DNA of 64,000 nucleotides from Buxus sempervirens (taxonomy: Eukaryota > Streptophyta > Magnoliopsida > Buxales > Buxaceae), in the NCBI GenBank assembly GCA_947561395.2, contig OX387187.1, forward strand, positions 40,157,829 to 40,221,828, read 5' to 3'. Below are positions 19,892-31,800 of this stretch, piece by piece. Both the position numbers and the translations under genes were made by a program. The first letter of the stretch is position 1; every line of letters starts with the position of its first letter. Below the pieces are notes generated by a model. That model was not told the origin of the DNA, ran no database searches, and saw only the letters and a program-made list of their open reading frames with translations.

Positions 19892-21980
19892 TGTGCGCAC
19901 CTAAACCCTGCCTAGATCGCACACGGGGCACACCTTCAGTGCGTGCCTCTAGACATTCGGAGTCGCCACTGCCTGAGAGTGTAGGCAGACACGGTTTTGC
20001 CCTATCCAGGTCTAAGTCTGATCTGCGGCTTTTCAGAGTTCTAGCTAAGTCCTCGGTTACGTCCGGGGAAGCCCTAAGACACCCCGGCCCGCCCCGTCGG
20101 TTTGACGGGTCCCTCGGGTCTCCCTGGTTTTTGAGTCAGTTTCACCCTTCCTAGATCAGCATGCTGTTTATTGGGTCTGGCGGGGCCCTTTGAAGGTGTG
20201 GGTCCCTTTTACTTTGATTTTATCTTTTTATTTAGTGGAGTGGGTCGGACCCGAGTCCTGTTGGAAGACCCATGGGTTGCCAAGGTTGGGCCTAAGGTCC
20301 AGTAGGGTTATTGGGTAACCCTTTTTGGTTATTTAAATTTTATTTATTTATACTTTTATTTGGGCTTGATGGGCTTGGATTTGGCCCATTAGCCAACGGT
20401 CAAGGGGCCCGGGCCTGTTTATTGAAAACAGGCCTGGTATGGGCCAGTTAAAAGTGGGCCGCACAAGTGGGCCCAAGGTGCCTTGGTGGGCCCATTTAGG
20501 TCCATAGTCCATAAATGGGCTTAAAATAGCCCAAGAAGTCTAAAGGGTCGGTTCAGGCCGGTTCGGGTCGGAATAGATCCAACCGGGCCGAAAAATTACA
20601 TTTTTTATATTACTTTTACATTAGCCCGTATTTTCTATACGGTCCATCGTCGCCCGTAGACGAAATCCGGTTTGCCTTGCCCGTGAAGCAAACACGGTCC
20701 TGACTGGACCACTCTGAGTTTACGGGCGCAGCTTATTTTGCGTTTCTGCTGCCAATTCTTTTCGGGATCTGTTCCGTGGCCTTCTTAAGTGCTCCAAAGA
20801 CCTCTGTTGAGCTTCCAGCATTTCCGGTAGGTCACCTTTGTTTCATTTGGCTTATAAAGCCACTCTTCTTGTTCTTCCTAGAAAGGAAGGTCTTCCACTA
20901 ATCATCCATGGTCATTTTTAGAAGGAGGAGCGAGGGAAGATTACAAGGGATGATCTATAGATTACAGATTCTTTTTGTATTTCCAAACCAAAGCCAAAAT
21001 GGATGTATGGCATCTTCATGTTGCCTCATGTACTTACTTCTCTTTTTTTATTTTGAAACTCTCATTGGTAAGGAGGTATCCCAGCAACCATAAATCAACT
21101 GATTAGTAGATAATGTAGTAAAATAAAAACACCAAATGCTTCAAATAAGGAAATTGATGGATATATTAATAGGAAACATTACCAAACTAGCAATTCTTTG
21201 CTTTTGTTGATGCTAGGATCCTTCGAGGATTTCGGCAGCGCTTCCGCACTTCAAGGAATTTCACGGGTTGATTTTGAAAGGGTTTTTGCTAGGTTCCTTT
21301 ATTAACTAGGTGAGAAGAAGGGGTTTAGGCATGGTTTAGGCAAGGTGAGGGGTATTTTGGGGATTAAATAGGCATGGTCTTGCGAATCGGCCGTACGGGA
21401 CGCGTGTCTTCTTCCAGAATCTTGCCCGTAATTGAAATACGGTCCAGCACGTTTTTAAAATGTCTGGATTTCAAACCTTTATTCAATTTGGTTTTTTGCA
21501 AGATTTTCATTCGATTTTTCCGATTATTTTATTAAAAAGCGAGATTCTATTTATGAAAATATTATTAAACACATTTATTTTATTTATTGTATTCGTTTAT
21601 TCCATTTTTTGCCACATGGGCAGTTTTTCTGAAACTTCAACTGCTCATAACTTCTTCATCTAGTGTCCGATTTCAGCAAACTTAGTGTCGTTGGAACCGG
21701 CTCGGAACCACCTATCCATTGGGGTCAAGTTTGGCAGTTGAATTGGGGTCGGGCAAAAAGTCAACTTTTTCCCCAAAAGTTTGACCAACTCATAATTTTC
21801 ACATCTGGACTCCGATGCCAGCAAATTCAGTTGCGTCGGAACCGTGTCGAAATGCTCTTCTGAATGAGATGAAGTTTGATGGCCAAATTTACTTGAATCA
21901 AAAAGTCAATTTTTTGACCCCCTAAGGGTTTGACTTTTCATTTTTCTTTATTTTGGGGGTGCAAAAATCAGGTGTCTACA
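19892..21980 (-). repeat. LTR of element X (2089 bp)
   Basis: On the minus strand it starts TGTAGACACCTG at 21980 and ends GTGCGCACA at 19892, followed by the PBS. A TATAA lies on the minus strand at 20856-20852. Short hairpins occur at 20626-20642 (CCGTAT...ATACGG), 20681-20697 (CCGTG...CACGG) and 21426-21442 (CCGTA...TACGG). The plant-mobile-domain-like frame to its right ends on the TAG formed inside the LTR's first bases. Confidence 0.85.
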
Positions 21981-22760
21981 CCCACACCTCCACTGGCATC
22001 TCATCATACCCCAAGAGCTCGGAAATATCCAAATCAGCCGGCCTAACCAACTCAGTGATGACGTCTCCAGTCATCCTGATCCTAGTAATGAGGGTAAAAT
22101 CAGAGGGACGAATCCCAATCTCTATGTCTGGCAAATGGAAGCTCAGGGTCTCTAGGAAGAGCCGCTCCATCATGGCCGCTATAAAAAGACAGTCCAGACA
22201 AACGCCGGTGATGGTGATGAAAGGGCCAAATCCAAAACGGCCCATCTCTCGGTGCAAAGCAGTCGAACATTCGGCCACCGTCTCAGCAAAAAGAGCCCAA
22301 CTCCCGCGATAATGGGAAGACGGATAGGCAAGGGGAATATCAGCTCTGACGCCTGCCGAGGGATGCGTCCTCAAATCATGAAGAAGAGGAGTATCTCGGA
22401 TCTGGTCCACAACTCTAGCAGGAATAGCGACTCGAGACTCTCAGGGCTCTGCTCTGCCCCTATGACGAGCTCTGCCACTGCCTCGAACCTCAGCTACAGG
22501 CTAGAAATGCAAATAGGATGGGGTAAGGTCGAAGGTTGTAAGGGAAAGGCTTTGTCTTTAAAAGGAAAAGAGAGTACCTCAGGGGTCGGCTCTCACAAAC
22601 CCCCAGATGCTCTAGAATCTGAAGCCTCCAGACTGTTGGGAGAAGAGAAATCAGGGTCCTGCTCGGCCCTAGAGGAAGATGCCACATCGGCTAGATCCCT
22701 CCGCACCCTCGAGGACGAAGGCTCGTCTGCGGGATCCCGAGAAACGCGACGCATGTGGGC
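21976..22760 (-). pseudogene. Plant-mobile-domain-like gene, 5' half
   Basis: Minus strand. The first exon runs from ATG near 22760 (MAHMRRVSRDPADE, Ser/Arg-rich) to a GT donor near 22576. The second exon follows an AG acceptor near 22502. It contains an in-frame TGA about 50 bases upstream of 22410 that looks like CGA to TGA, then conserved HDLRTHPSAGVRADIP, SHYRGSWALFAETVAE, RFGFGPFITITGVCLD, ETLSFHLPDIEIGIRPSDF and ELLGYDEMP. The frame ends at 21976 on a TAG created by the junction with the LTR of X. The remaining exons appear at 5057-6105. The domain pattern (conditioning protein followed by F-L-P-x-x-E-I-x-x-x-P-x-D-F) resembles the plant mobile domain / DUF1985 group; exact family uncertain. 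Confidence 0.55.
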
Positions 22761-24345
22761 CATCTACAGGGAGAAATTCATTATATTCTTTACATTTAAA
22801 GTCATAATTTTTTTATTTTTTTAGGTTTTCTTCTGTATCTAATTAATTTGTTCAAATTCCAGGAAAAAGGAAATCGGAAGAAGCACTTCAAAAGTGCCTG
22901 ATCAAACCAGGATTTAGTCTTTATTAATTTTTTTTATTCTTACTTTTTTTATATATAAGAATTATATACAAGAAACAAAATTCCTAATATCTTTCTTATA
23001 TGCAAAAAGGAAAAAAAAAGAAAGAGAGGATTCTGAAAGAAGCTTTAAAATTCCTAGCCTATTTCTAAAATGTTTAATTTTTGGATGTTTCTACCAATTG
23101 TTTAAGGTCCCTAAACTGCTGAATTTGTTTCATTTTCAGGATCACAGAAGGAAAGTAGTTAAGGATAATCAAGGCATGATCCAAATAACAGGAAGTTGTA
23201 TCCTATTCATGTTGACACCCTGGTAACAAAATTTGCCTAAACAAGTTCGGACCTATGCAGAAGTAAATCCAGGATTTCATACTGGAACAGTTCGTCAAGG
23301 TAGCAACATCAATTGTGTCCAAAACCAGTCCATACTAAGCATCCAAGTGTTCATCTCAAATTAAAGGTTGACAAAAAGAACCAGGGAAATCTTGGCAATA
23401 AGTCGAACAAGTTTAGAAAGTAGCCAGCATTCAGAAAAAGCAGTTGTGACTGAACACACCAAATGCAAGTGATCAGAATCAAGAAAATCACACTGCAATC
23501 AAAGTGAAAACTTAAGGCAAGAGCAAATGCATTCAGATATGCATCAAGGCATGATTCCAACATGAGCAAGAGAACAATGTCATCAAAATCAATATGGCAA
23601 ATCAAGGCACGACACCAAAAGAGTTCGTCCAGACATTAACTCAAGTTCATGTTCTCAAATAAAGTGCTGCAAAGAAGCAGTCAGAATATGAACAAGTTTG
23701 AAATCAAAAGTGCATTGCAATCAATAACAGGAGATCAGATTTATACATGAACCAGGATCATTTACTCAGTGAATCAAGATACTAGAGCTTGGAGTGAATG
23801 TTTACAGAAAAAGGGTTCGACCAATTACCCGTGTTAGACAAAATCTGGTTTTAAGCAAAGAAAATTTTGGGCCTCACTGGAGCTCCGGTGGCAGTGGTCG
23901 AGTTGATGGTGAAGCGAGATTCCCAGTCGCGCCGAATCACACTGTTCAGATAGTGATTGAGGGACGGTAGAGGTTGAAGACTGTTTGAATCACCACCGAG
24001 TGTTGCAGACGTTTGAAAGCACCAAAGAAGATGAAAGATCAACGGAAAAGAGGTCACCGGAGGGGGTGATGTCACCGGAGAAGAAGAAATCAAGGACCGA
24101 AGGAAAGCCGCGATCACAAGAGAGGAGGCAAGCACCAGAGTTCAAGGGTTTTTGCAAAGGCAAAGTGAAGAGTCACGATCGTGGTCTTGGTTATATTCAA
24201 CCTAGAAAACCGTACAGACAGAACGATTGAAACCAAAAATCCAAAACCGTATGCACAGTACGGTTAGCACAAAAAAAATGAATTTTCAAAATATTTTCCC
24301 ATCTCTATTAAGGGATTTGTGTTCAAATTAATTGCGAATTGCAAG
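22761..24345 (-). promoter_or_regulatory. Minus-strand LTR-like promoter and leader upstream of the plant-mobile-domain-like gene
   Basis: Part 24180-24345 contains the hairpin AACCGTA-TGCACAG-TACGGTT (24245-24265) in the context GTGCTAACCGTACTGT (minus strand), matching the LTR at 28174-28862 in opposite orientation, and a minus-strand GAATATAA near 24198. The rest, to 22761, is AT-rich with no ORF I trust. It may be the LTR and leader of an element whose ORF1 is the plant-mobile-domain-like gene; that link is inference. Confidence 0.4.
24341..24345. repeat. Target-site duplication of solo LTR F2, left
   Basis: GCAAG, repeated at 27900-27904. Confidence 0.85.
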
Positions 24346-26726
24346 TGTAAGCACCTCATTTTTTTGCGCTCCCAGAAGAGCCGAAAATACAAAACCCGGC
24401 TAAAAAGTCAAACCTTAAGGGGTCGAAAGTTGACCTTTGGATCAAGTGAAAATTGGCCACCGTGCTTTTATCTTAATGGATAGAGAATCTTGATAGGAGT
24501 CCAACGCAACTGAGTTTGCTGGAATCGGAGTCCGGATGAAGGTTTTACAGGTTGGTCAAACTTAAAGGGGAGCCGAAAGTTGACTTTTTTCGAACCCTGA
24601 TCCAGGTGCTTAGCTCTATATCATTGGATAGAGGGCTCCGATATGGTTCTAATGCAACTGAGTTTACCGAAATCGGAGTCCGGATGAAGGAGATAGGAGC
24701 TGTCAAAGTTTCCGAGCAGCAAAACCCAAAAAGCTGCACACGTGGCAAAAGGCTGCACTTGTGGCAAGTGGTGCAAGAAAATATCTCGAGGGGCAATCCT
24801 TAAATATCCAAACATGCAAAATATCCCAGGGTTTAAAGCAAAATTTCGCAGGGACCAAACCTGTGAATATTTAAGAGTATCGGATGAATCTGCGAATATC
24901 CAGGGGCTAAATCCGTAAATATCGGATTTGTATCTGATCTTAAATGTTGGATACATGTATATTTGTGTATATCCGACACTATTCATCAGATACAAGAAGA
25001 TCAATCAGCGAGATTCGCGCCGAACGCCCGACAATTTCACGGCAGCATTAAATTTTGAAATTATTATGTTTTATCCGACATTTTATGTCGGATACAAATG
25101 GGACTTAGTATATCCGACCTATATGGTCAGATACATTAGGTGTGCTTATTTAAAGGGCCAGCAGCCCCCTTCAAAGGGGTTGGCTCATTTCATTGGTTTG
25201 GCACCCCTCTTCCCTCTTTTTCTTCATCCGAATCCTATCCTTTTCAACCACCTTTGCCTCCACCACCACCCCACATCACCCCAAGGGAATTCCAACCACC
25301 TCTTCCCTCCTTCCTCTTCATCTTGTAGCCATTTGGAGGAGGTGTACCTGCTGTAGCTGCTGGAGAAGAAGCTTCTAGTTGCTGTCCAGCTCCAAGGAGG
25401 TGCCTCCACATTTCTTAGAAGATCAAGGACCACCAGGTGAGGCTCCTAATCGCTTTGTATTGCACATATATTAAAATAGGAATTTTCTAAAATGATTTCC
25501 AAGCTTGTCTTCATCCTTTGCATGAGTTCATTTCTATAGTGTTTAAGCATGCATTCACTTCCTTTTTCATGGCATGAGGCCCTCCAGAGGTAAAGGTCTA
25601 CGTATAGCTCCTTGGGAGCATGAGGGTTATATTTTTACACACCTTTTAGTGCTCATAAGTCGCTGCCTCGGTCTACTGTTAAGCTATCTTAGAAGGAAGC
25701 CTGTTCCCTCCCTTATTTCATCTGATGTACCCCCCAGATAACCCCCCACTTCCTTTCCCAAATCTGATTTTCTATTTTGTTCTTTCCTTGATGGGGTTTT
25801 GTCACTTTTTCGGGGTTATTTTCTGCTGGCCGTATCTCCTTGGTTTTCTGACCCTTGGCTGTGGATGCAGCATGCATGCCATCCACATGCTTATGTTTTG
25901 GTGTGAATTTGGTTGTTAGTTCATAGATATGCTTAGATGTAACCTGGATTTTCTACTCATGCATATGGCTACTGCCACTTAGTGCCTTGCTTTCCTCATG
26001 TTGCTGTTCCTAAGAGTTCATGCATGCTTCCTTTTTTTAATCACCTGATTACTTGTATATGCCAATGCATGCCCTCTATTCCCTCGGGTCACTATAATGC
26101 TATGTTGGGTGATAAGCATGCCCCCCCACCCCTCTTTCCACTTGCTTCTACATGTCTAAGTTTGAATCCTTTTTTTTTTTTTGAGTGGTGATTTGTTGTT
26201 TGCTGTATTTTTAGCACAGGGTGAGCCATTGTCATGCTCCCTTTACTATGACCTAGGCAAGTTGCTGCTGTCCCAATAGGCTTTAAGCCTGGCAACTCTG
26301 CTATATTTCCAGCCCATCAACCCATGGATGCATGCTTATTCCCCCCAAGTCTGCTGCTGGCCCCAGATATCTACAGCATGGCTTTACTTTGGTTTGATTG
26401 TGCACGCATGCCATACTATTCTTGCTGCCCCACCGTATCCATATGCCATTTTTGTGCCCTTAAGCATGCCTCCCAACCTCTTCACCACCTGTTAGGAAGC
26501 CCCAAGTCCCAATAGCAGCCGGCTGTACCAGCATGCATGCCCATACCTCATGTCCTCTTGTTTGCATCATTCCCTTTGCTGGAAAAACCCAAAGGAAGCA
26601 AAATGAGGCTTCTCCCCAAATCTGAACCAATGTGGGCCCTCCCAGGGGCCCACATGACTTGTAGAAGACCCCTAGGAACCCCTGGAAACAACCCCAGTGG
26701 CAAAACCCCCAAAAGAGCAAATTCAA

Positions 26727-26755
26727 GGTGATCTGACAACTCAGGTCGGATCACC
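26727..26755. other. Hairpin with AACTCAG loop in LTR F2
   Basis: GGTGATCTGAC-AACTCAG-GTCGGATCACC: 11-bp stem with one T.G wobble. Homologous to 49528-49556 in F and 60007-60035 in LTR B. Confidence 0.8.
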
Positions 26756-26766
26756 CTAGATGTGTT

Positions 26767-26793
26767 TGTAGCCGACCCTTATGGTCGGCTACA
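26767..26793. other. Hairpin with TGTAGCCGACC arms in LTR F2
   Basis: TGTAGCCGACC-CTTAT-GGTCGGCTACA, a perfect 11-bp stem. A weaker second unit (TGTAGCC...GGCTACA) follows near 26807. Confidence 0.85.
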
Positions 26794-27899
26794 CTAAGAT
26801 TTGTTTGTAGCCGACCCCAGAGATTGGCTACATGCCAGAAATGCCATTTTTGTATGATTTTGATTCCTGTCGAATTTTCATGATCTTACAGCTAAACCAA
26901 TTGAACCAATAGGGTTTCTGGGTCACCCGGAAACCCAACTTGGGACATGGACCATGACCCGGAAACCCAAATTGAGACATGGACCATCGGTCCAACTCGG
27001 AACATTAGTTGGCCTTCCAACAGGGCCCACCAAGCCAAATAAACCCTCGTGCATGCAATTAAGCGAGTTAAGTAAAATTAACTAATCGAATCAAGCGGGC
27101 CAAACCCAATGCGGCCCACCCGAACCTTGTTTCGTGGAATGATATTTGAATCATATGGTTTGGCTGAGACCCAGGGCTAGGGCCTATCGGGCCCGTCAAA
27201 GCCCACTAACCAAACTAAGGAAGGGTGCAAAGCCTACACCTCAAGGAACTTGGGCTTTCAAGCCCAAATTTGGACTATGGGCCCCTAGCCCAATGTCCAG
27301 CTCACTTTGGCAAAGATAAACAAGATAATCTAAAAATATTTTGGCAACTGCTATGGGGGCCCACCTAGGGGCCCGCAAACCAATATAAACCCACTTGTTG
27401 CATGAAAATCACGTAAGTCTCCAACTTGAATAACTAAGAAAAATCAATTCATTTCACCTAAGCCCACAGGGCCTCCCAGCCTAGACAGAGGCCCACCAAG
27501 GGTACATGGGCTTGACTAAACCCACCAAGGACACCGTGGACCTTCCAACGGGGCCCACCCAGTTAGACTCAGATCACCTAAAATTAAGCAAGATAAAATC
27601 AATTAAAGGGACCCACACCACTCAGGTGGTCCCGACAGACTTAACCAAATTACATGATGGATCAGGAATTGGGTGAGAAAGCTGACTCAAACCAGGGAAC
27701 CCACAGGACCCGTCATCCGATGGGGTGGTCTGGGGTGTCTACGGACTTCCCCATACCACAACCGAGACCCTACTTAGAATCTCAAGCCGCAGACCAAAGC
27801 CCAAAATAGACAAGATTAGGCACCCAGGTGTCCACCTGCACCCCATCAGGCGGTGGTGACTCCGAATTTTTCCCGTGCCCCGTTTCTAACGTGCGCACA

Positions 27900-27904
27900 G
27901 CAAG
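27900..27904. repeat. Target-site duplication of solo LTR F2, right
   Basis: GCAAG, matching 24341-24345. Confidence 0.85.
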
Positions 27905-28173
27905 AACCACCATCCTACCAACTTTGTTTTAAAAATTTGTTCAAATCTTACTCCATAGCCACGAGTGCTCTGTGAGATGCGAGAAGAGGATTTGTCCCTT
28001 AAGGTTAGGGGCTTTTTAGTGAATCCCCTAAACAAATTCTTTTTCCAAAAAAATCATACTTTGAAATTCTTACAAGTCATGATTATTTGAACACAATCTC
28101 GGAAGGCGCGATTTGCGGGTCTTTTTTGCTCTCCTCTGTTAATTGATTCCAATTCCAACGAAGAGGAGGCAGT
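27905..28173 (+). other. 3' end of a plus-strand Tat-type element with purine tract
   Basis: Noncoding stretch ending AAGAGGAGGCAGT directly before an LTR start at 28174; the GAGGAGG run is a plausible polypurine tract. No ORF is seen. Left of it the element was interrupted by F2. Confidence 0.5.
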
Positions 28174-28862
28174 TGTAGACACCCCAAATTGCACTTCAAT
28201 GTGAGAGAACAATCAAAATGAATTTTAAATGTTTTATTTGAGCTTTGACATGTGTCAAAAACTCAAAAATACTCACAAAAGGGTGCTAACCGTACTGTAT
28301 ATACGGTTTTTGTGAATTTGGTCTCAACCGCCTTGTGTATACGGTTGTAACCGTGCGTACAGCATGATTGAAGTTCATGCTTCTTGCGTGAGTTGCCACG
28401 TGGCTTCTAGAAGCTTAGGCCGTTAGGCCACGTCAATAGCAATCATTAGGAGCATAACTGAATTTGAACCAGTCTGTATATGCGGTTGAGTTTAGTTTGC
28501 ATTGAAACCGCATACAAGGTGACAGTTTGGCTTAAACCGCACTGTGTATACAACTTTGGTTCTTTCTTGCATTTGTGAAAGGACTCGATTTTTGAGCCTT
28601 ATTTAAGCATTTTACCTCTCTCTTAGGGGCTTGAACTCCCCATTTTACCCTTTGAAACTTGCAAAATTACTCCAATTCAAGCCTTTAATGGGAATTGGAA
28701 TAATCTAGAAGGGTTTATTGGCATGCCCTTGGGACTTTCCTACCCCTGGCTTTGTCTATAAGTAGAGGGGTCCTCCTCTTGCAAATGGCTGACAACTTGA
28801 AGCATTGAAGCTCTGCAAGAAGAAGGGAAACTCTGCTGGATTGTCTAGTCAAAGCTCAAGCT
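28174..28862 (+). repeat. 5' part of a Tat-type LTR, truncated
   Basis: Starts TGTAGACACCCC, has TATAAGTA at 28757-28764 and the hairpin AACCGTA-CTGTATA-TACGGTT at 28288-28308 with further ACCGC/ACGGTT phrases. It ends abruptly at 28862 where the integrase of element Y begins, so both were joined by a deletion or illegitimate recombination. Confidence 0.65.
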
Positions 28863-31800
28863 AGTGATGATAGCCTCTGGCACGCCATAACGGCAAACGA
28901 TGTTGTTTCTGATGAACTTCAACACATGAGACTTCTTCACATCCACAAAAGACATGGATTCTACCCACTTCGTAAAATAATCGATGGCAACCAAGATGAA
29001 TCTGTGTCCATTAGAAGCTTTCGGATGAATCTGTCCTATCATATCAATTCCCCATATTGCAAATGGCCAAGGTGACGCCATGGAGTACAGTGTGTTTAGC
29101 GGTGCATAGATGTTGTCTGCATAAATCTGGCACAAGTGGCATCTCCTGACATGGGTGTAGCAATCTGTTTCCATCGTCATCCAATAGTAACCCATCCTTA
29201 GGATCTTTCTTGCAAGCATGTGGCCATTCATGTGTGCACCGCACAAACCTCCGTGCACTTCATTGATCAAGTTTCGAGCTTCTTCTTCTTTCACACACAG
29301 TAGCAGCGAGTCATTGAATGACTTCTTATATACTCTGCCTCCGCTGAGAAAATACTGTCCTGCGAGCCTCTGTATTGTTCGCTTCTCTGCAGCCGTGGCA
29401 CTTTCTGGCAAAGTTCTGTCCTTTAGATACCTCTCAATGTCTGCATACCACGGCTCATCCTCTGGTTTACTCCTCTCGATGCTAAAACAGTAAACTGGTA
29501 GATGGCGAACTTCAATCTCTAGAGGTTGCACAAATGCATTGTCTGTGATAGTTGCCATGGAGGCGAGAGTTGCCAAGGCATCAGCAAACTGATTATTCTC
29601 TCGTGGCATATAATTGAATGTCACTTTCTTAATCTGCTCCTCTAATTCTTTGATCAATTCTTGGTACGGCAATAGTTTTACATCCCTGGTCCTCCAATTT
29701 CCCATTACTTGATAAATGATAAGACTTGAGTCTCCGAATACATCCAACTTTTGTATGTGCATTTCGATTGCTGCTCGCAAACCCAATGCACACGCTTCAT
29801 ATTCAGCCATATTGTTGGTGCAATCAAATAGAAGTTTTTCTGCTACTGGGTGATGAACACCATCTGGGGAGACTAACACTGCCCCAATTCCCTTTCCATT
29901 AACATTTACCGCTCCATCAAAAAACATTCTCCACTTAGTTTCATTAGTTTCTTTCGTCGACTCTGTGCACATCACATCTTCATCTGGGAAGTGAGTCAGA
30001 AGTGGCTGGTAATCTGGGAGAGGATGTGCTGCCAAATGATCTGCTACTGCTTGTCCTTTTATCGCTTTCCTTGTCGTATAGACAATATCATACTCAGATA
30101 AAAGGACTTGCCACCTTGCTACCCTTCCAGTTGAGATTGGCTTCTCAAAAATATATCTCAACGGATCCAAATTTGATATTAGCAGAACTGTATGACTGAG
30201 CAAATAATGTTGAAGCTTTTGAGCTGCCCATACTAAGGCACAACATGTTTTTTCAAGCACTGAGTATTTTGACTCATAATTAGTGAATTTCTTACTCAAG
30301 TAGTAGATTGCTTGTTCTTTTCTTCCTGTTTCATCGTGTTGTCCTAGCACACATCCTATAGCTGTTTCTGAGACTGTTAAGTACATGATCAAAGGTCACC
30401 CAGGCATCGGTGGTATCAGTGTCGGCGGATTCATGAGATACATCTTGATTTTGTCAAAAGCTTCTTGGAAATTTTCATTCCAGACCACTGGGTTATCTTT
30501 TCTCAGCAATTTAAATATTGGCTCACATATGGGAGTAATCTGTGCAATGAACCGACTGATGTATTGCAACCTGCCGAGAAACCCTCTTACTTCCTTCTCT
30601 GTTGATGGTGGAGGCATTTCTAGAATTGCCTTTGCTTTGATAGGGTCAACTTCAATTCCCCGCTTTCCAACAATAAAACCGAGTAGTTTTCCAGATGTAA
30701 CTCTGAACACACATTTGCTTGGATTAATTCTGAGCTTGAACTTTCTGAGCCTGTCAAAGACTTTTCCAAGGTTTATTAGATGATTTTCTGATTCTTTTGA
30801 CTTTGCTATCATGTCATCCACATACACCTCCATTTATTTGTGTATCATGTCATGAAATAACAGAGTCATTGCCTTTTGATAGGTTGCACCTACATTCTTC
30901 AATCCGAATGGCATCACTTGGTAGCAGTACGTGCCCCAGTGTGTGGTAAAGGATGTCTTTTCCATATCTTCTGGTGCCATCCTTATCTGGTTGTAACCAA
31001 AAAATCCATCCATAAATGAGAACATTGAATGCGTTGCAGTGTTATCCACTAGAACATCAATATGGGGTAATGGGAAGTCATCCTTTGGGCTTGCCTTGTT
31101 CAAATCTTTATAGTCAATACACATTCTGACCTTTCCATCCTTCTTTGGTACTGGCACAATGTTAGCTAACCATTCAGGATATTCCGTTACTTGCAAGAAC
31201 CCTGCATTCAACTGTTTGGTAACCTCTTCTTTGATCTTCAGAGCCCATTCTGGCTTCATGCGTCTGAGTTTTTGTTTCACTGGAGTGGCCTCAGACTTTG
31301 TGGGTAACTAATGTACAACCAAGTCCGTATCTAACCCGGGCATATCCTCATACGACCAAGCAAACGCGTCAGAATATGATTTTAAAAATTCAGTTATTTG
31401 CAACTTCAATGTTTGAGACAGCTTTTTACCAATTTGAACTATCTTGGGTTGTGTTGGTTCACCTATATCAATGGGTTCAGTTTCCTCAATGTTGGCCTGG
31501 AGACCCCTTTCATGTCTTTCCAAAGCAAATTGGATTTCAGGTGGGGTCTCCAATGGTTCATAGTCGTCCTCATATTCTAAAGACCTATCTTGGTTTATAT
31601 CAAAGATGATGTCTAAATCATTATTCTGCAGTGGGCTTATGCTCCAATCTGACCTATTAAGGTCTTTTCCATGCTCGAAACTTAGTACTTGCTCATGTTT
31701 TTTTGTTATTAAGTTTGCCTGCTCAGTTGGCTTTTCAAAGCCAAGGCTTGTTATTTCTTCTTCTTTTTGTTCAATTACTTTTGTCTCATTATCTATCTCA

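Larger units (their letters stand above)
6229..21980 (-). mobile_element. Tat/Ogre-type Ty3/gypsy element X, truncated, interrupted by Sirevirus B
   Basis: Minus-strand order: LTR 21980-19892, three-base spacer, PBS 19888-19870, leader 19869-19117 plus 8753-8210 (split by Sirevirus B), ORF1 8209-6786, tandem repeats 6780-6234, then a break at the LTR fragment ending at 6228. Gag, pol and the 3' LTR are missing. LTR, leader and ORF1 correspond segment by segment to element Y at 37059-42267, so the two are members of one family. The five bases flanking the LTR on the right are CCCAC. Confidence 0.8.
24346..27899 (+). repeat. Solo Tat-type LTR F2 (3554 bp)
   Basis: Starts TGTAAGCACCTC, ends GTGCGCACA, and is flanked by GCAAG duplications, with no internal region: the product of LTR-LTR recombination. 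Same family as F (47525-50724): matching starts, a CACCCAGGTGTCC...GACTCCGAATTT region near the end, and AACCCACAGG-type phrases. It contains hairpins at 25072-25094, 26727-26755 and 26767-26793, and a TATA-like TATTTAAA near 25147. Reading frames inside it (for example 24928-25356) show no protein character. Confidence 0.92.

Noticed and set aside
22252-22824. 190-codon plus-strand ORF
   Set aside because: Antisense of the plant-mobile-domain-like exons, which have conserved blocks on the minus strand.
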